A stretch of 64,000 nucleotides of DNA. Source: Oscillospiraceae bacterium. GTDB lineage: Bacteria; Bacillota; Clostridia; Oscillospirales; Acutalibacteraceae. Under the pieces are notes generated by a model that worked only from the letters and a program-made list of their open reading frames with translations, did not search any database and had not been told where the DNA came from. Where the stretch lies: positions 1 through 64,000 of the forward strand of contig SVOY01000003.1 of the NCBI GenBank assembly GCA_015066105.1. Reading direction: 5' to 3'. The translations under genes and the position numbers were made by a program. Position 1 is the first letter of the stretch; each line of letters begins with the position of its first letter. Positions 40,399 through 50,405 of this stretch are shown here, piece after piece.

Positions 40399-42288
<1,890 letters not shown>

Positions 42289-42340
42289 TTACCTCCAAAA
42301 AATATAATAATATGTTTATGTTTATATTTATCTGATTTAT

Positions 42341-42868
42341 TTAATTTGCTACCTTAACCATTGCGGGCCTTAAAACCTTGTCGCCGAGCTTATAGCCCTT
42401 GCTGAAAACCTCAGCAATTACATTATCCGCAAGCTCCGGGTCATCAACGTGCATTACACCGTTGTGGAAGTTGGGGTCAAATTCCTCCCCTGCCTCGCCA
42501 AAGGCCTCAACACCTAACTTTTTAAAGGTTTCCGTAAGGTTTGTGTAAATAATTTCAATGCCCTTTTTGTAGCTTTCAAAATCTGAATCCTTAACATCAA
42601 GTGCACGCTCAAAATTATCAACCACGCCCAAAAGCTCTGTCATACACACAGCCTTTGCATCGGCGTAAATGCCTTCCTTTTCCTTGGTTGAACGCTTGCG
42701 GTAATTATCATACTCTGCAAGAGTTCTGATATGAGCCTCCTTTGAAGCGGCAAGCTCCTTTTCAAGCTCACTGATTTTTGCAGCCTTTTCGTCGGTTACG
42801 GCTTCTTCCGCCGCGCTGTCAGCTGTGACATCCTCATTCAAAGGCTCTTCTTTTTTTTCTTTTGCCAT
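42341..42868 (-). CDS. grpE: Nucleotide exchange factor GrpE
   Basis: 175 residues. An acidic disordered N-terminus (about 1-25) and a coiled coil (KAAKISELEKELAASKEAHI) lead to the family signature NYRKRSTKEKEG, then VVDNFERALDV and the C-terminal beta-wing ending VFSKGYKLGDKVLRPAMVKV. It releases ADP from DnaK. Placed between hrcA and dnaK, with AGGAGG upstream. Confidence 0.98.
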   Translation of the reverse strand: MAKEKKEEPLNEDVTADSAAEEAVTDEKAAKISELEKELAASKEAHIRTLAEYDNYRKRSTKEKEGIYADAKAVCMTELLGVVDNFERALDVKDSDFESYKKGIEIIYTNLTETFKKLGVEAFGEAGEEFDPNFHNGVMHVDDPELADNVIAEVFSKGYKLGDKVLRPAMVKVAN

Positions 42869-42879
42869 TATTTATCCTC

Positions 42880-43905
42880 CTAATCCTCAAAGGTATCCGT
42901 AAGCATTTTACTTACAAGGTCCGTAAGATATTCAATGCTCGGAATGAGCTTTGCGTAATTGAGTCTCGTAGGTCCGATAATACCGATTACGCCGCCGTCG
43001 TGACCCTTTATTGAGTAACGTGAAATTATCATACTTGAATTTTCAAGCTGACGGTACATATTTTCCTTGCCGATGAAAACATCCAGCGGATTTCTGATAT
43101 TTGAAAGAGCTCTTTCAAGCTTATCCTTTTCATCAAAAAACTGCATCATTTCATAGGCATTGTTGCCGAATTCTCTGTGATGAAGAAGATTCTGCTCACC
43201 CTCAAGTCTGATTTCTGCCTGAAGTGCCTGATTGGCAATATCGGCAAGAACAACAAACAGAGGCGACATTGCAAGGGCGTTTGAGCCGAGGGAAGCAACA
43301 AGGGTCTGTATCATAACCGTGCCCACATCGCTTACGGGTCTGCCGATAAAGCACTCATTTACGATATCGTAAAAGCACTGAACCATATCCTTTGTAAGCT
43401 CTGTTTCCACCTTGCAGATTCCGTTTTTGATGATACCCGAGGAGGTCATCATAACAATCATTGCAATTCTTGTGCCTACGGGCATAATCTCAATGTGCTT
43501 GATAACGGCCTCTTCATCGGTGGGGGTTGTGGCGATTGCCGCACAGCCCGTGAGTTTTGCAAGCATCTCCCCTGCCTTTTCAAGCAGCTTATCGGGGCTG
43601 CCCATTGAACGCTCAAGCTCATTTTTTATAAGCTCTCTTTCATTTTCGGAAAGCTCCGTTGTGCTCATAAGGTTATCAACGTAGTAGCGGTAGCCTGCCT
43701 GAGAGGGAATTCTGCCGGCTGAGGTGTGAGGCTGTTCAAGAAGTCCCATTTCATGAAGCTCACTCATCTCGTTACGAATGGTTGCAGAGGAAACCGAAAT
43801 CGGAAGGGCATCCATAAGGAATTTTGAGCCGATGGGCTCACCCGATTTGATGTACTGCTCAACTATTGCTGAAAGTATCATTTCCTTTCTCTTGCCGAGC
43901 TCCAT
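42880..43905 (-). CDS. hrcA: Heat-inducible transcription repressor HrcA
   Basis: 341 residues. An N-terminal winged helix (IVEQYIKSGEPIGSKFL, SSATIRNEMSELHEMGLLEQ) is followed by PHTSAGRIPSQAGYRYYVDN, a GAF-like domain and a C-terminal GVIGIIGPTRLNYAKLIP. It binds CIRCE operators and needs GroEL for activity. It is first in the operon directly downstream of a perfect CIRCE, so it is autoregulated. A second CIRCE in this window precedes htpG. Confidence 0.98.
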   Translation of the reverse strand: MELGKRKEMILSAIVEQYIKSGEPIGSKFLMDALPISVSSATIRNEMSELHEMGLLEQPHTSAGRIPSQAGYRYYVDNLMSTTELSENERELIKNELERSMGSPDKLLEKAGEMLAKLTGCAAIATTPTDEEAVIKHIEIMPVGTRIAMIVMMTSSGIIKNGICKVETELTKDMVQCFYDIVNECFIGRPVSDVGTVMIQTLVASLGSNALAMSPLFVVLADIANQALQAEIRLEGEQNLLHHREFGNNAYEMMQFFDEKDKLERALSNIRNPLDVFIGKENMYRQLENSSMIISRYSIKGHDGGVIGIIGPTRLNYAKLIPSIEYLTDLVSKMLTDTFED

Positions 43906-43936
43906 AATTTCACCTCCGTGCCTTGTCTGCTACTTT

Positions 43937-43963
43937 TTAGCACTCTTTAACCTCGAGTGCTAA
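43937..43963. promoter_or_regulatory. CIRCE operator of the hrcA-grpE-dnaK-dnaJ operon
   Basis: TTAGCACTC-N9-GAGTGCTAA, both arms identical to the consensus. It lies just downstream of the -10 element. Confidence 0.98.
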
Positions 43964-43974
43964 CCTCTGTCACA

Positions 43975-44003
43975 AATATACTATTATTGCTAAGAAAAGT
44001 CAA
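43975..44003 (-). promoter_or_regulatory. Sigma-A promoter of the hrcA operon
   Basis: Minus strand -35 TTGACT (44003-43998), 17-nt spacer, -10 TATATT (43980-43975), 11 nt upstream of CIRCE. Confidence 0.9.
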
Positions 44004-44065
44004 TAGAAAAAAGCAACTTTTTTAAAAAAATTTTTGAAATTCCTTAAAAAAGCTGCTTTAAACAT

Positions 44066-44941
44066 TTATTTATGATGATATTTCATTATATTGTTTTCAA
44101 GCTCATTATAAACAAGGCCGTCTTCAATGATTGACTGAATAAGGTTTTTCACCATTACGGCATACATACAATATTTGGGAGTTTTAAGCACAAGCCCCTC
44201 TTTTTCCATAATCGCGGAAAAAATCTCCTCAAAGCTCTTTTTATTGCATAGATCATAGGTCAGCTGCTTTTTTTCCTTCAGCTTTTCTATATTATACTCT
44301 GCAAGCTCACTTATATCCTCAACGGGCGGATTATGCGAGGGCACAAAAAGCCTCGCCTTCATATTTTTTATTATTTCAAGAGTTTCCAGGGATTTATTTA
44401 CATTGTGAAAAAAAGGAAGCCGGTAGCTTTCCCACGTGTTCTGTGAAAGCACGGAGTCAGCAAGAAAAAGCACATCGTCGGGTGTACGCACGCCAATCAT
44501 ATCAAAGCCGTGACCGGGCAGACTGACTGTTTCAAAGCCCTCGGGCAGATTCTCGGCTGTTATTATTTCCGCCTCGCTTGATTCAAGGCCGAAAAACGGG
44601 TTGCTTCTTTCATCGTTAACAAGGCCCGCAGCATAAAACGACGACTCAAGCTCAGGCTTATAAATAAAGCCCTGCTCAAGCTTTGTTGAAAGAATTCTGC
44701 AGCCATACTTATCCTGAAAATATCTGTTGCCGCAGATATGGTCATTATGACAGTGAGTGTTTATAATAAGTGCAACCTCAAGCTCCATAACACCGAGCTC
44801 GCGGTCAAGGCTTCTGACCATTCTTTTATGGTCGCAGGAGTCAATGAGCACCGCACTTTTTTCATTGAGACGGTATATTCCCACGTTAGTAAACGCTTCA
44901 TAATAAAAGGTATTGCCTAAAAGCGGTTTTACTTCAAACAT
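44066..44941 (-). CDS. MBL-fold metallo-hydrolase
   Basis: A 291-residue metallo-beta-lactamase-fold protein. The zinc motif INTHCHNDHICGN (H-x-H-x-D-H) is near residue 60. VSLPGHGFDM and LFLADSVLS (Asp ligand) follow, then VPSHNPPVED (His). About 90 residues follow the core and are helical, as in some glyoxalase II-like or SdsA-related subfamilies, but the substrate is not predictable. It is cytosolic, with no signal peptide. Upstream of the heat-shock promoter and transcribed in the same direction, with AAGGAG. Confidence 0.88.
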   Translation of the reverse strand: MFEVKPLLGNTFYYEAFTNVGIYRLNEKSAVLIDSCDHKRMVRSLDRELGVMELEVALIINTHCHNDHICGNRYFQDKYGCRILSTKLEQGFIYKPELESSFYAAGLVNDERSNPFFGLESSEAEIITAENLPEGFETVSLPGHGFDMIGVRTPDDVLFLADSVLSQNTWESYRLPFFHNVNKSLETLEIIKNMKARLFVPSHNPPVEDISELAEYNIEKLKEKKQLTYDLCNKKSFEEIFSAIMEKEGLVLKTPKYCMYAVMVKNLIQSIIEDGLVYNELENNIMKYHHK

Positions 44942-45063
44942 AAGCTTTACTCCTTGTATTTGTTTTGTGTTTGTGCTATTATTAAAGTCACGCAGATAAA
45001 AGTGCCGTGTTTATCCGCAACAGGCATTAACCGTACACACTGAATTCAAAAGGGAGGGGTAAT

Positions 45064-45438
45064 ATGATTTTGGGTATTGTCGGCTCAAGAAGCCTTAAGC
45101 TTCCACTGCCCGAGGAGCTTATGCCCCCTTATATTGATACAATCATTTCCGGCGGTGCAAAAGGTATTGACAAATGTGCAAGAAATTATGCATTCGAAAG
45201 GCATATCGGTATGCTTGAAATTCTTCCCGAATATGACCGCTACGGCCGCCGTGCTCCGCTTATGAGAAACGATTGGATAATCAGCCTTTCAGATATGATG
45301 TACATTTTCTGGGACGGCAAAAGCCGAGGCACTGCCTACGTGATAAAAAAATGTGCTGAAATAAAAAAGCCTCACAGAGTTTTCATTTTTGAAAACGGCA
45401 GATATATTCCAATTAAAGAGTGCCCCTACGAAGAGTAA
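45064..45438 (+). CDS. Small SLOG-domain protein (DprA/LOG-like nucleotide binding)
   Basis: 124 residues with a Rossmann-like SLOG fold: N-terminal MILGIVGSRSL, the TIISGGAKGIDKCARNYA motif (the GGAxGID typical of DprA/YspA and DUF2493 proteins), and DMMYIFWDGKSRGTAYVIK at the base-binding end. Such proteins bind nucleotides, nucleotide-derived ligands or DNA. A stand-alone copy of this size has no settled function. GGGAGGGG precedes the ATG, and the terminator overlaps its last codons. Confidence 0.82.
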   Translation: MILGIVGSRSLKLPLPEELMPPYIDTIISGGAKGIDKCARNYAFERHIGMLEILPEYDRYGRRAPLMRNDWIISLSDMMYIFWDGKSRGTAYVIKKCAEIKKPHRVFIFENGRYIPIKECPYEE

Positions 45439-45451
45439 GGGCACATTTTTT
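45420..45451 (+). terminator. Terminator of the SLOG gene
   Basis: GTGCCC (45420-45425) and GGGCAC (45439-45444) followed by ATTTTTT; the 5' arm lies inside the coding region. Confidence 0.8.
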
Positions 45452-45457
45452 AAAACA

Positions 45458-45792
45458 GTGAGTGAGCCTGTAAGCCGAGTTCTGTCTTTTAAGGCAATTA
45501 TCTATCTAGGCCGCGGATTGCTCCGAGGCTCAAGCCACCCGTCGGTTTTCGCCCAGCTGACGTATCATATCCTGTCGGTGTTGCTTCGGGTAGGGTTTAC
45601 ATGGCCGTGCAGTCTCCTGCACGCCGGTGAGCTCTTACCTCGCCTTTCCATCCTTACCATAAAATGGCGGTTTATTTCTGTTGCACTTTCCCTAAGGTCG
45701 CCCTCGGCGGTCGTTAACCGTTACCCTGCTGTGTGAAGCTCGGACTTTCCTCACGTTTCAAAATGAAACCCGCAACTGCCCGTCTCACTCAC
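45458..45792 (-). ncRNA. rnpB: RNase P RNA (class A)
   Basis: About 335 nt on the minus strand. Read 5' to 3' it starts GTGAGTGAGACGGGCAGTTG, contains the conserved GAGGAAAGTCCGAGCTTC (P4 5' part) and AGGGAAAGTGCAACAGAAA region, GGTAAGAGCTCACCGGCG, and the closing ACTCGGCTTACAGGCTCAC, which pairs with the 5' end. It is the catalytic RNA for tRNA 5' maturation. Preceded by a consensus-like promoter. Confidence 0.96.
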
Positions 45793-45798
45793 AAAAGT

Positions 45799-45827
45799 AT
45801 TTTACAGTATAAACAGAAAAAAGTCAA
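45799..45827 (-). promoter_or_regulatory. Sigma-A promoter of rnpB
   Basis: Minus strand -35 TTGACT (45827-45822), 17-nt spacer, -10 TAAAAT (45804-45799), start of transcription near 45792. Confidence 0.88.
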
Positions 45828-45887
45828 AGATTTTTTTGCGTATTTTAAGTTATTTTTGAGTCTTTGGATTTTAAATGAATAAACCTC

Positions 45888-45916
45888 TTGTTAAAAGACG
45901 AAGTTTATAGTATAAT
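45888..45916 (+). promoter_or_regulatory. Sigma-A promoter of the LCP gene
   Basis: -35 TTGTTA (45888-45893), 17-nt spacer, -10 TATAAT (45911-45916). Confidence 0.85.
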
Positions 45917-45946
45917 GAACGCAACAAAAAAACTCAGGAGAAAGAA

Positions 45947-47296
45947 ATGGACGATATATATTTTTCAGATAAAAGCAAGCGGCGCGACCGTAACAACGAC
46001 GGTCATTTGCCGAAGGAGCGTTTTACTCACAGTGAGCGCTACGATATGCAGGAAAGCCCCGCGCTGAAAAAACGCCCCTCAGATACAGCGGCAAAAAAGG
46101 ATTTTACAGTAACTCTGCCCGATGAATTTGACGTATACCGTGACAGAACACCGAAAAGCCGCACACCGCAGGGCAAAAGGCCGGTTTCCGCACCGCCCTC
46201 CCCCGCTTCAAGAACACCCTCGGGCAAAAGAGTCAACTCTGCAACGGCCCCCGCACACATTCCGCCCGAAAGAAAGCATATTCCCGAGCACGCACGCACC
46301 CCTGCAAAGCCCCCCGTGAAGCCGCAGAAAAAAAGCGTAAAGAAAATCCTTGCCGTTGCAATACCGTCGGTGCTTCTTTTGCTGATTATCGGCATTTTCG
46401 GCTACGGCTATTACGTTCTCGGAAACATTGACTATGACGATTCAATTACAGAAAACGCATATCTTGACGAAAGCGAGCTTGCATCAAGCCCCGATGTTGA
46501 AAACATTCTCATAATAGGCAGTGACGAGCGCGCAGAGGACAACCCCGAGGCCGAGCTTGTCAGCGGACAGAGAGCCGACACAATGATTCTTTTTTCCATT
46601 GACAAAAAGAACAAGCAGATAAAGCTCACCTCATTTTTACGCGACAGCTACGTTTATATCCCCTCAGAGGGCTACGAGGACAAGCTCAATTCAGCCTACC
46701 GTTTCGGCGGAGCTCAGCTGACAATGGACACCATTGAATATAACTTCGGCGTAAAGATTGACCGCTATCTTACAGTAAATTTTGAAGTATTTAAGCAGTT
46801 TATAAATCTTCTTGGCGGCATACCCGTTGAGGTAAGCGAATATGAGGCCGAATATATGGTTGACGAGCTTAAGTATATTTACATCAAGCCCGGTGTAAAC
46901 GTTATGAACGGCAACGCCTCGCTTATGTACTGCCGTATGAGATATCTTGACAACGACCTTTACAGAACGCAGAGACAAAGAAAGGTTATCAAGGCCGTTA
47001 TCGGCAAGGCGGCAAAAACAAACCTCTTCAAGCTTATGGATATTGTAAGGCAGGTTGTTCCCAACATAAGAACGGATATTTCAAGAAACGAGCTTATTTC
47101 ACTCGGTGCCGGTGCAGCCGTTAAATTCCTTCACTACGATATTGTTCAGCAGCAGATACCCGCCGAAGGAACCTGGTGGGACGAAAGCATTGCCGGCATC
47201 GGCGACGTGATAGTTTTCAATCAGGAAAGCAATGAGGAGGCTCTCAGAGAATTTGTTTTTGAAAAGCACGTTGAAGAAAAAGAAGAAGAAAATTAA
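45947..47296 (+). CDS. LytR-CpsA-Psr (LCP) family cell-wall ligase
   Basis: 449 residues. An unusually long cytoplasmic N-terminus (about 1-125) is basic and Pro/Ser/Lys/Arg-rich with repeated SRTPxGKR motifs. One membrane helix follows (ILAVAIPSVLLLLIIGIFGY), then the extracellular LCP domain with NILIIGSDERAE, RADTMILFSID, KLTSFLRDSYVYIP, LNSAYRFGGAQLTM and the Arg-rich YCRMRYLDNDLYRTQRQ. LCP proteins attach teichoic-acid or capsule-type glycans to peptidoglycan. The N-terminal tail might bind DNA, a membrane or a partner protein and is a likely phosphorylation region. Confidence 0.95.
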   Translation: MDDIYFSDKSKRRDRNNDGHLPKERFTHSERYDMQESPALKKRPSDTAAKKDFTVTLPDEFDVYRDRTPKSRTPQGKRPVSAPPSPASRTPSGKRVNSATAPAHIPPERKHIPEHARTPAKPPVKPQKKSVKKILAVAIPSVLLLLIIGIFGYGYYVLGNIDYDDSITENAYLDESELASSPDVENILIIGSDERAEDNPEAELVSGQRADTMILFSIDKKNKQIKLTSFLRDSYVYIPSEGYEDKLNSAYRFGGAQLTMDTIEYNFGVKIDRYLTVNFEVFKQFINLLGGIPVEVSEYEAEYMVDELKYIYIKPGVNVMNGNASLMYCRMRYLDNDLYRTQRQRKVIKAVIGKAAKTNLFKLMDIVRQVVPNIRTDISRNELISLGAGAAVKFLHYDIVQQQIPAEGTWWDESIAGIGDVIVFNQESNEEALREFVFEKHVEEKEEEN

Positions 47297-47305
47297 TACA
47301 CTAAC

Positions 47306-47337
47306 GGCGCCCCTTCGCAAGTGTACGAAGGGGCGCC
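47306..47337. terminator. Bidirectional terminator after the LCP gene
   Basis: Perfect 12-bp GC-rich stem GGCGCCCCTTCG (47306-47317) and CGAAGGGGCGCC (47326-47337) between convergent genes. There is little T-richness on the plus strand; the minus-strand operon ends 14 nt away. Confidence 0.8.
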
Positions 47338-47350
47338 CCGGCATATATTT

Positions 47351-47542
47351 TTATTTTTTATTCCTTTTAAATTTACCGATCACCTTTTCAAGCATTGCAA
47401 ATTCTGCCTCGGCCTTTTCGGCATCCTTTTCAAGCTCTGCTTCACGGTTATAATTAAGCAAATCGCAGCCACATTCGTTGCAGGTTTGCTTTATATAGAA
47501 AATGCTGAGCTTTTTTCCGCATTTGGGACATTTACTTTGCAT
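47351..47542 (-). CDS. Small zinc-ribbon protein
   Basis: 63 residues. A two-Cys-pair ribbon (CPKCGKKLSIF...CNECGCDLL) is followed by an acidic then basic coiled-coil-like helix (EKDAEKAEAEFAMLEKVIG). It is last in the catabolic operon, with its ATG overlapping the stop of the GPH transporter gene (TAATG). This may be a regulator or assembly factor; there is no functional evidence. Confidence 0.85.
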   Translation of the reverse strand: MQSKCPKCGKKLSIFYIKQTCNECGCDLLNYNREAELEKDAEKAEAEFAMLEKVIGKFKRNKK

Positions 47543-48975
47543 TATTCTGCCTCCTTTATAATAGCTTCCTGCCTTTTACGGTTTTCTCCCTGAATCATCT
47601 TAAGCTTATCGCCCTCAAGGTCATAGAACAGATAAGGAATGAGTGAGAACAGACCGAGAATGGTGGGGATGCAGGTTACAAGGCCCCAGAGCCAGAAGAG
47701 AGTGTTGACACCGCTGTTTTCAACAAGCACAAGCTCCTCGCCGACCTCGGCAACACCTACAAGGGGCATAATGAGAGCCGCCATTGAAGCTGAAAGTGAG
47801 GAGGTGAGCTTGCCGACAAAGGTGAGAATTGAGAAGGACATACCCTCGTTGCGCTTGCCCGTTTTGTATTCCATATAGTCAACGGTTTCGGCAATCATCT
47901 TTGTGGGAATAACCGACTTTACAGAGCCGCTGATTGAGCCCGAAACACCCTGAATGGCAAGCAGGGGCACGATAATTGCAGGGTTGGTGTAGCACTTGCA
48001 GCCTGCAAAGAAAACGCACAGAGTAACAAATGCGTGGAAGAATGACACTCTGAAAATAATCTGCCTTGAGCTCCAGCGCTTTTCAAGTATTGTCATAAGC
48101 GGATAGGTTGCCCAGCCCATAAGCGTACCGGGAAGACCCGCAAGAATTGAAAGGCTGTTGATGCCCAGCGACATTGTATAAAAGAAGGTGGTAAAGGTGC
48201 CGCCGATGCCCTCAACCGTACCAATAATGTTTGAAAGGGTAATAAGAAGAAGGGGTCTGTTTTTGAAAAGGTAGCGGAAGCAGTCAAGCAGCCTGGGCTC
48301 GTCGTTTGACTGCACAACCCTCTCCCTGGTGCAAAAGCCCGAAAGGGAGAAAAGGAGCATACCCACAGTACCGGCAAGAATACCGAGAATAAAGAACACC
48401 TGTGACATTGAAAGAGGAATTACACCGTTACGAGCAAGGTCAACGCAAGGGATAATTATAAGGCCGGGAATACCGCCGATTATGCCCGAAATAAGTCTTG
48501 CCGACTTGATTGCCCTTGAACGGTCGTCGGGGTTGGGTGAAATTGCCGCCGAAAGGCCCCAAAAGGGAATGTCGCCTATGGTGTAAAAGAACTCCCAGGC
48601 AAAATAGGTGATGTACATATAAATGATTTTTTTCATATCCGTTGCATCGCCTAAAAATACTGGGCCGCCGAAAAACAGCACGGTAATAATGCCAAGCGGC
48701 AACGGCACAAACATAAGGTAGGGTCTGAGCTTACCGTAGCGTGTTCTCGTTCTGTCAACAATGGAGCCCATAAGAGGGTCATTGAAGGCATCCCACAGGC
48801 CCATTACAAGAATCATCAGTGCAACCGCTTTTGCAGGCACACCGAAAATTGTGATAAGGAAAAAATTGAACTGCGCCCTTATCATATTGTAGCCGATACA
48901 CTGTCCGCCGTTTGCTATGCCGTAAAAAAGCGTTTCCTTAACGCCGACATAGCGTTTCTGTTTTGTTTCCGTCAT
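47542..48975 (-). CDS. GPH family sugar:cation symporter (MFS), operon-encoded
   Basis: 477 residues with 12 predicted helices. GPH signatures are GLWDAFNDPLMGSIVDRTRT, RYGKLRPYL and the mid-protein MIAETVDYMEYKTGKR. It imports a glycoside, pentoside or uronide with a cation. It is the fifth gene in the operon running from 52655, with the GH4 glycosidase and two phosphoesterase-like genes upstream, so its substrate is probably what those enzymes break down. Coupled with the zinc-ribbon gene. Confidence 0.93.
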   Translation of the reverse strand: MTETKQKRYVGVKETLFYGIANGGQCIGYNMIRAQFNFFLITIFGVPAKAVALMILVMGLWDAFNDPLMGSIVDRTRTRYGKLRPYLMFVPLPLGIITVLFFGGPVFLGDATDMKKIIYMYITYFAWEFFYTIGDIPFWGLSAAISPNPDDRSRAIKSARLISGIIGGIPGLIIIPCVDLARNGVIPLSMSQVFFILGILAGTVGMLLFSLSGFCTRERVVQSNDEPRLLDCFRYLFKNRPLLLITLSNIIGTVEGIGGTFTTFFYTMSLGINSLSILAGLPGTLMGWATYPLMTILEKRWSSRQIIFRVSFFHAFVTLCVFFAGCKCYTNPAIIVPLLAIQGVSGSISGSVKSVIPTKMIAETVDYMEYKTGKRNEGMSFSILTFVGKLTSSLSASMAALIMPLVGVAEVGEELVLVENSGVNTLFWLWGLVTCIPTILGLFSLIPYLFYDLEGDKLKMIQGENRKRQEAIIKEAE

Positions 48976-48993
48976 ATGCTTTCTCCTTGAAAT

Positions 48994-49944
48994 TTATTTT
49001 ACGTATATTGCTCCCGTAAAGGCAAGGAGCGTATCCGTTTTTTCATCAATATCTCCCCATAATTCAAGGGAGTACCACTGCCCCCTTTTAAAATTATGGG
49101 TCAGATTTTTTTCTGCCGCAGAAACGGACTTTACGGTTTTTCCGCCCTTTGATACAAGACGTATTTCTTTGAATTCAAAGTGCTGAGCGGGTGCAACCTC
49201 TTTTTGCCTTGCAGTATCAAGAATTACGGTGAGGGTGTTTTCACCCTCGGTTGTTTCGTCGCCTGCAGATTTTCCGTCCTTATCGGTAAAGGCGAAAAAG
49301 GGGCCCGTTGTTATTGCCGTTCTGCCCTCTTTGAGGGCGGCTTTCATTTTATCTGCCGTCAGCTTACCCTCATCGCAAAGAAGATAAGTGCAGGCGGCAA
49401 GATTTATATTGCCGTTAAGGCGGTGCCAGTCCCTGCCCATTGTGGGGGCAATTCTGTAGCCCTTATCAAGAAGGCCGTGCCACATAGCCCTTGCCTTTTT
49501 GTTGGGTGTGTTGAGATAAGGACAGCCCTCGGAAAAGACCTCAAGGTAATTTATGTTTTCCCACCTTGTTATATTGTAATCCCAATGACCGCCCGTGCAT
49601 ATGGGTGTGCCCAGCTGAAAGGGATGTGCAATGCCCACAAGGCCGCCGCTTTTACGAAAAGCCTCAACCGTGGAGTCAATGTTGCTTATATTGACAAAAT
49701 CGGTAATATTAACCGTACCGAGGCAAAGCATATGGCCGTTAAAGGTTGTGTATTCTATGCCCTTTAAAACGGCAAGCTCTTTTTCTTTGTCCGTCTCCTC
49801 CCAGCCGGAAACCGTGTTGTGGTCGGTAAGACAGATGCCCGAAAGCCTTCTTTCCTTTGCGGCAGAGATAAGCTCAGCCACACTGAAGGAGCCGTCGGAG
49901 TGAAGGGTGTGGCAATGAAGCTCACAGGGGTACCACTTTTTCAT
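48994..49944 (-). CDS. PHP-domain metallohydrolase (CehA/McbA type)
   Basis: 316 residues. The PHP motifs are ELHCHTLHSDGS, CLTDHNTVSG, GIAHPFQLG and APTMGRDWHR. About 90 residues of beta-rich C-terminal extension follow, as in CehA-like proteins. Members hydrolyse phosphoesters or other esters with divalent metals. It overlaps the 154-aa gene by four bases (ATGA). The operon places it with GH4, PI-PLC-like and transport genes, so a sugar-phosphate or phosphodiester substrate is plausible. Confidence 0.87.
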   Translation of the reverse strand: MKKWYPCELHCHTLHSDGSFSVAELISAAKERRLSGICLTDHNTVSGWEETDKEKELAVLKGIEYTTFNGHMLCLGTVNITDFVNISNIDSTVEAFRKSGGLVGIAHPFQLGTPICTGGHWDYNITRWENINYLEVFSEGCPYLNTPNKKARAMWHGLLDKGYRIAPTMGRDWHRLNGNINLAACTYLLCDEGKLTADKMKAALKEGRTAITTGPFFAFTDKDGKSAGDETTEGENTLTVILDTARQKEVAPAQHFEFKEIRLVSKGGKTVKSVSAAEKNLTHNFKRGQWYSLELWGDIDEKTDTLLAFTGAIYVK

Positions 49945-50405
49945 TCTGCCACCTCGCCTTCTATTTTAACATAGCAGATGCATACATCCGTAACAAGGGC
50001 GTGAACGTGTAAAACAAGCTCCCAATGACCTGCAACGGGTCTGCTTCTGAGAAAGCCGGGAGAAGCAAAGCCCTCACCGATTTCGTGATACTGACTGTCA
50101 GCCTGACGGTGTGCCGCGCCGCGGTAGCCCTCGGGTGAATGTAAGGCAAGGGTAACAAGGTTTTTAAGCGGCATAAACTCCTCGTAATCGGTATATTCCG
50201 TCCACTCCTCACCCGCATCACGGATAAGGTTTTGCTTTATAAGCTCATAGCTTTTTTCTTTATCCCCAAGAATTTTCGGTGTATAAGCATAGGTTATAAA
50301 AAGCTTGCTTATACCCTCGGGAACATTGAAGGGAATAAATCTTCCGCTTTTTTCGTCCTCGGGGCGAAGACATATTTTTGCTTCATTTAAAATAATCTTA
50401 TTCAT
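49941..50405 (-). CDS. Small beta-rich protein of unknown family in catabolic operon
   Basis: 154 residues, no signal peptide. Alternating hydrophobic strands (KLFITYAYTPK, LVTLALHSPEGYRG, HWELVLHVHALVTDVCICYV) suggest a beta-sandwich. In some genomes similar stretches appear fused to CehA-like PHP proteins as the N-terminal domain (family knowledge, not checked). Its start lies inside the GH4 stop region and its end overlaps the PHP gene, so it is translated with both; probably a subunit or partner of the PHP hydrolase. Confidence 0.75.
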   Translation of the reverse strand: MNKIILNEAKICLRPEDEKSGRFIPFNVPEGISKLFITYAYTPKILGDKEKSYELIKQNLIRDAGEEWTEYTDYEEFMPLKNLVTLALHSPEGYRGAAHRQADSQYHEIGEGFASPGFLRSRPVAGHWELVLHVHALVTDVCICYVKIEGEVAE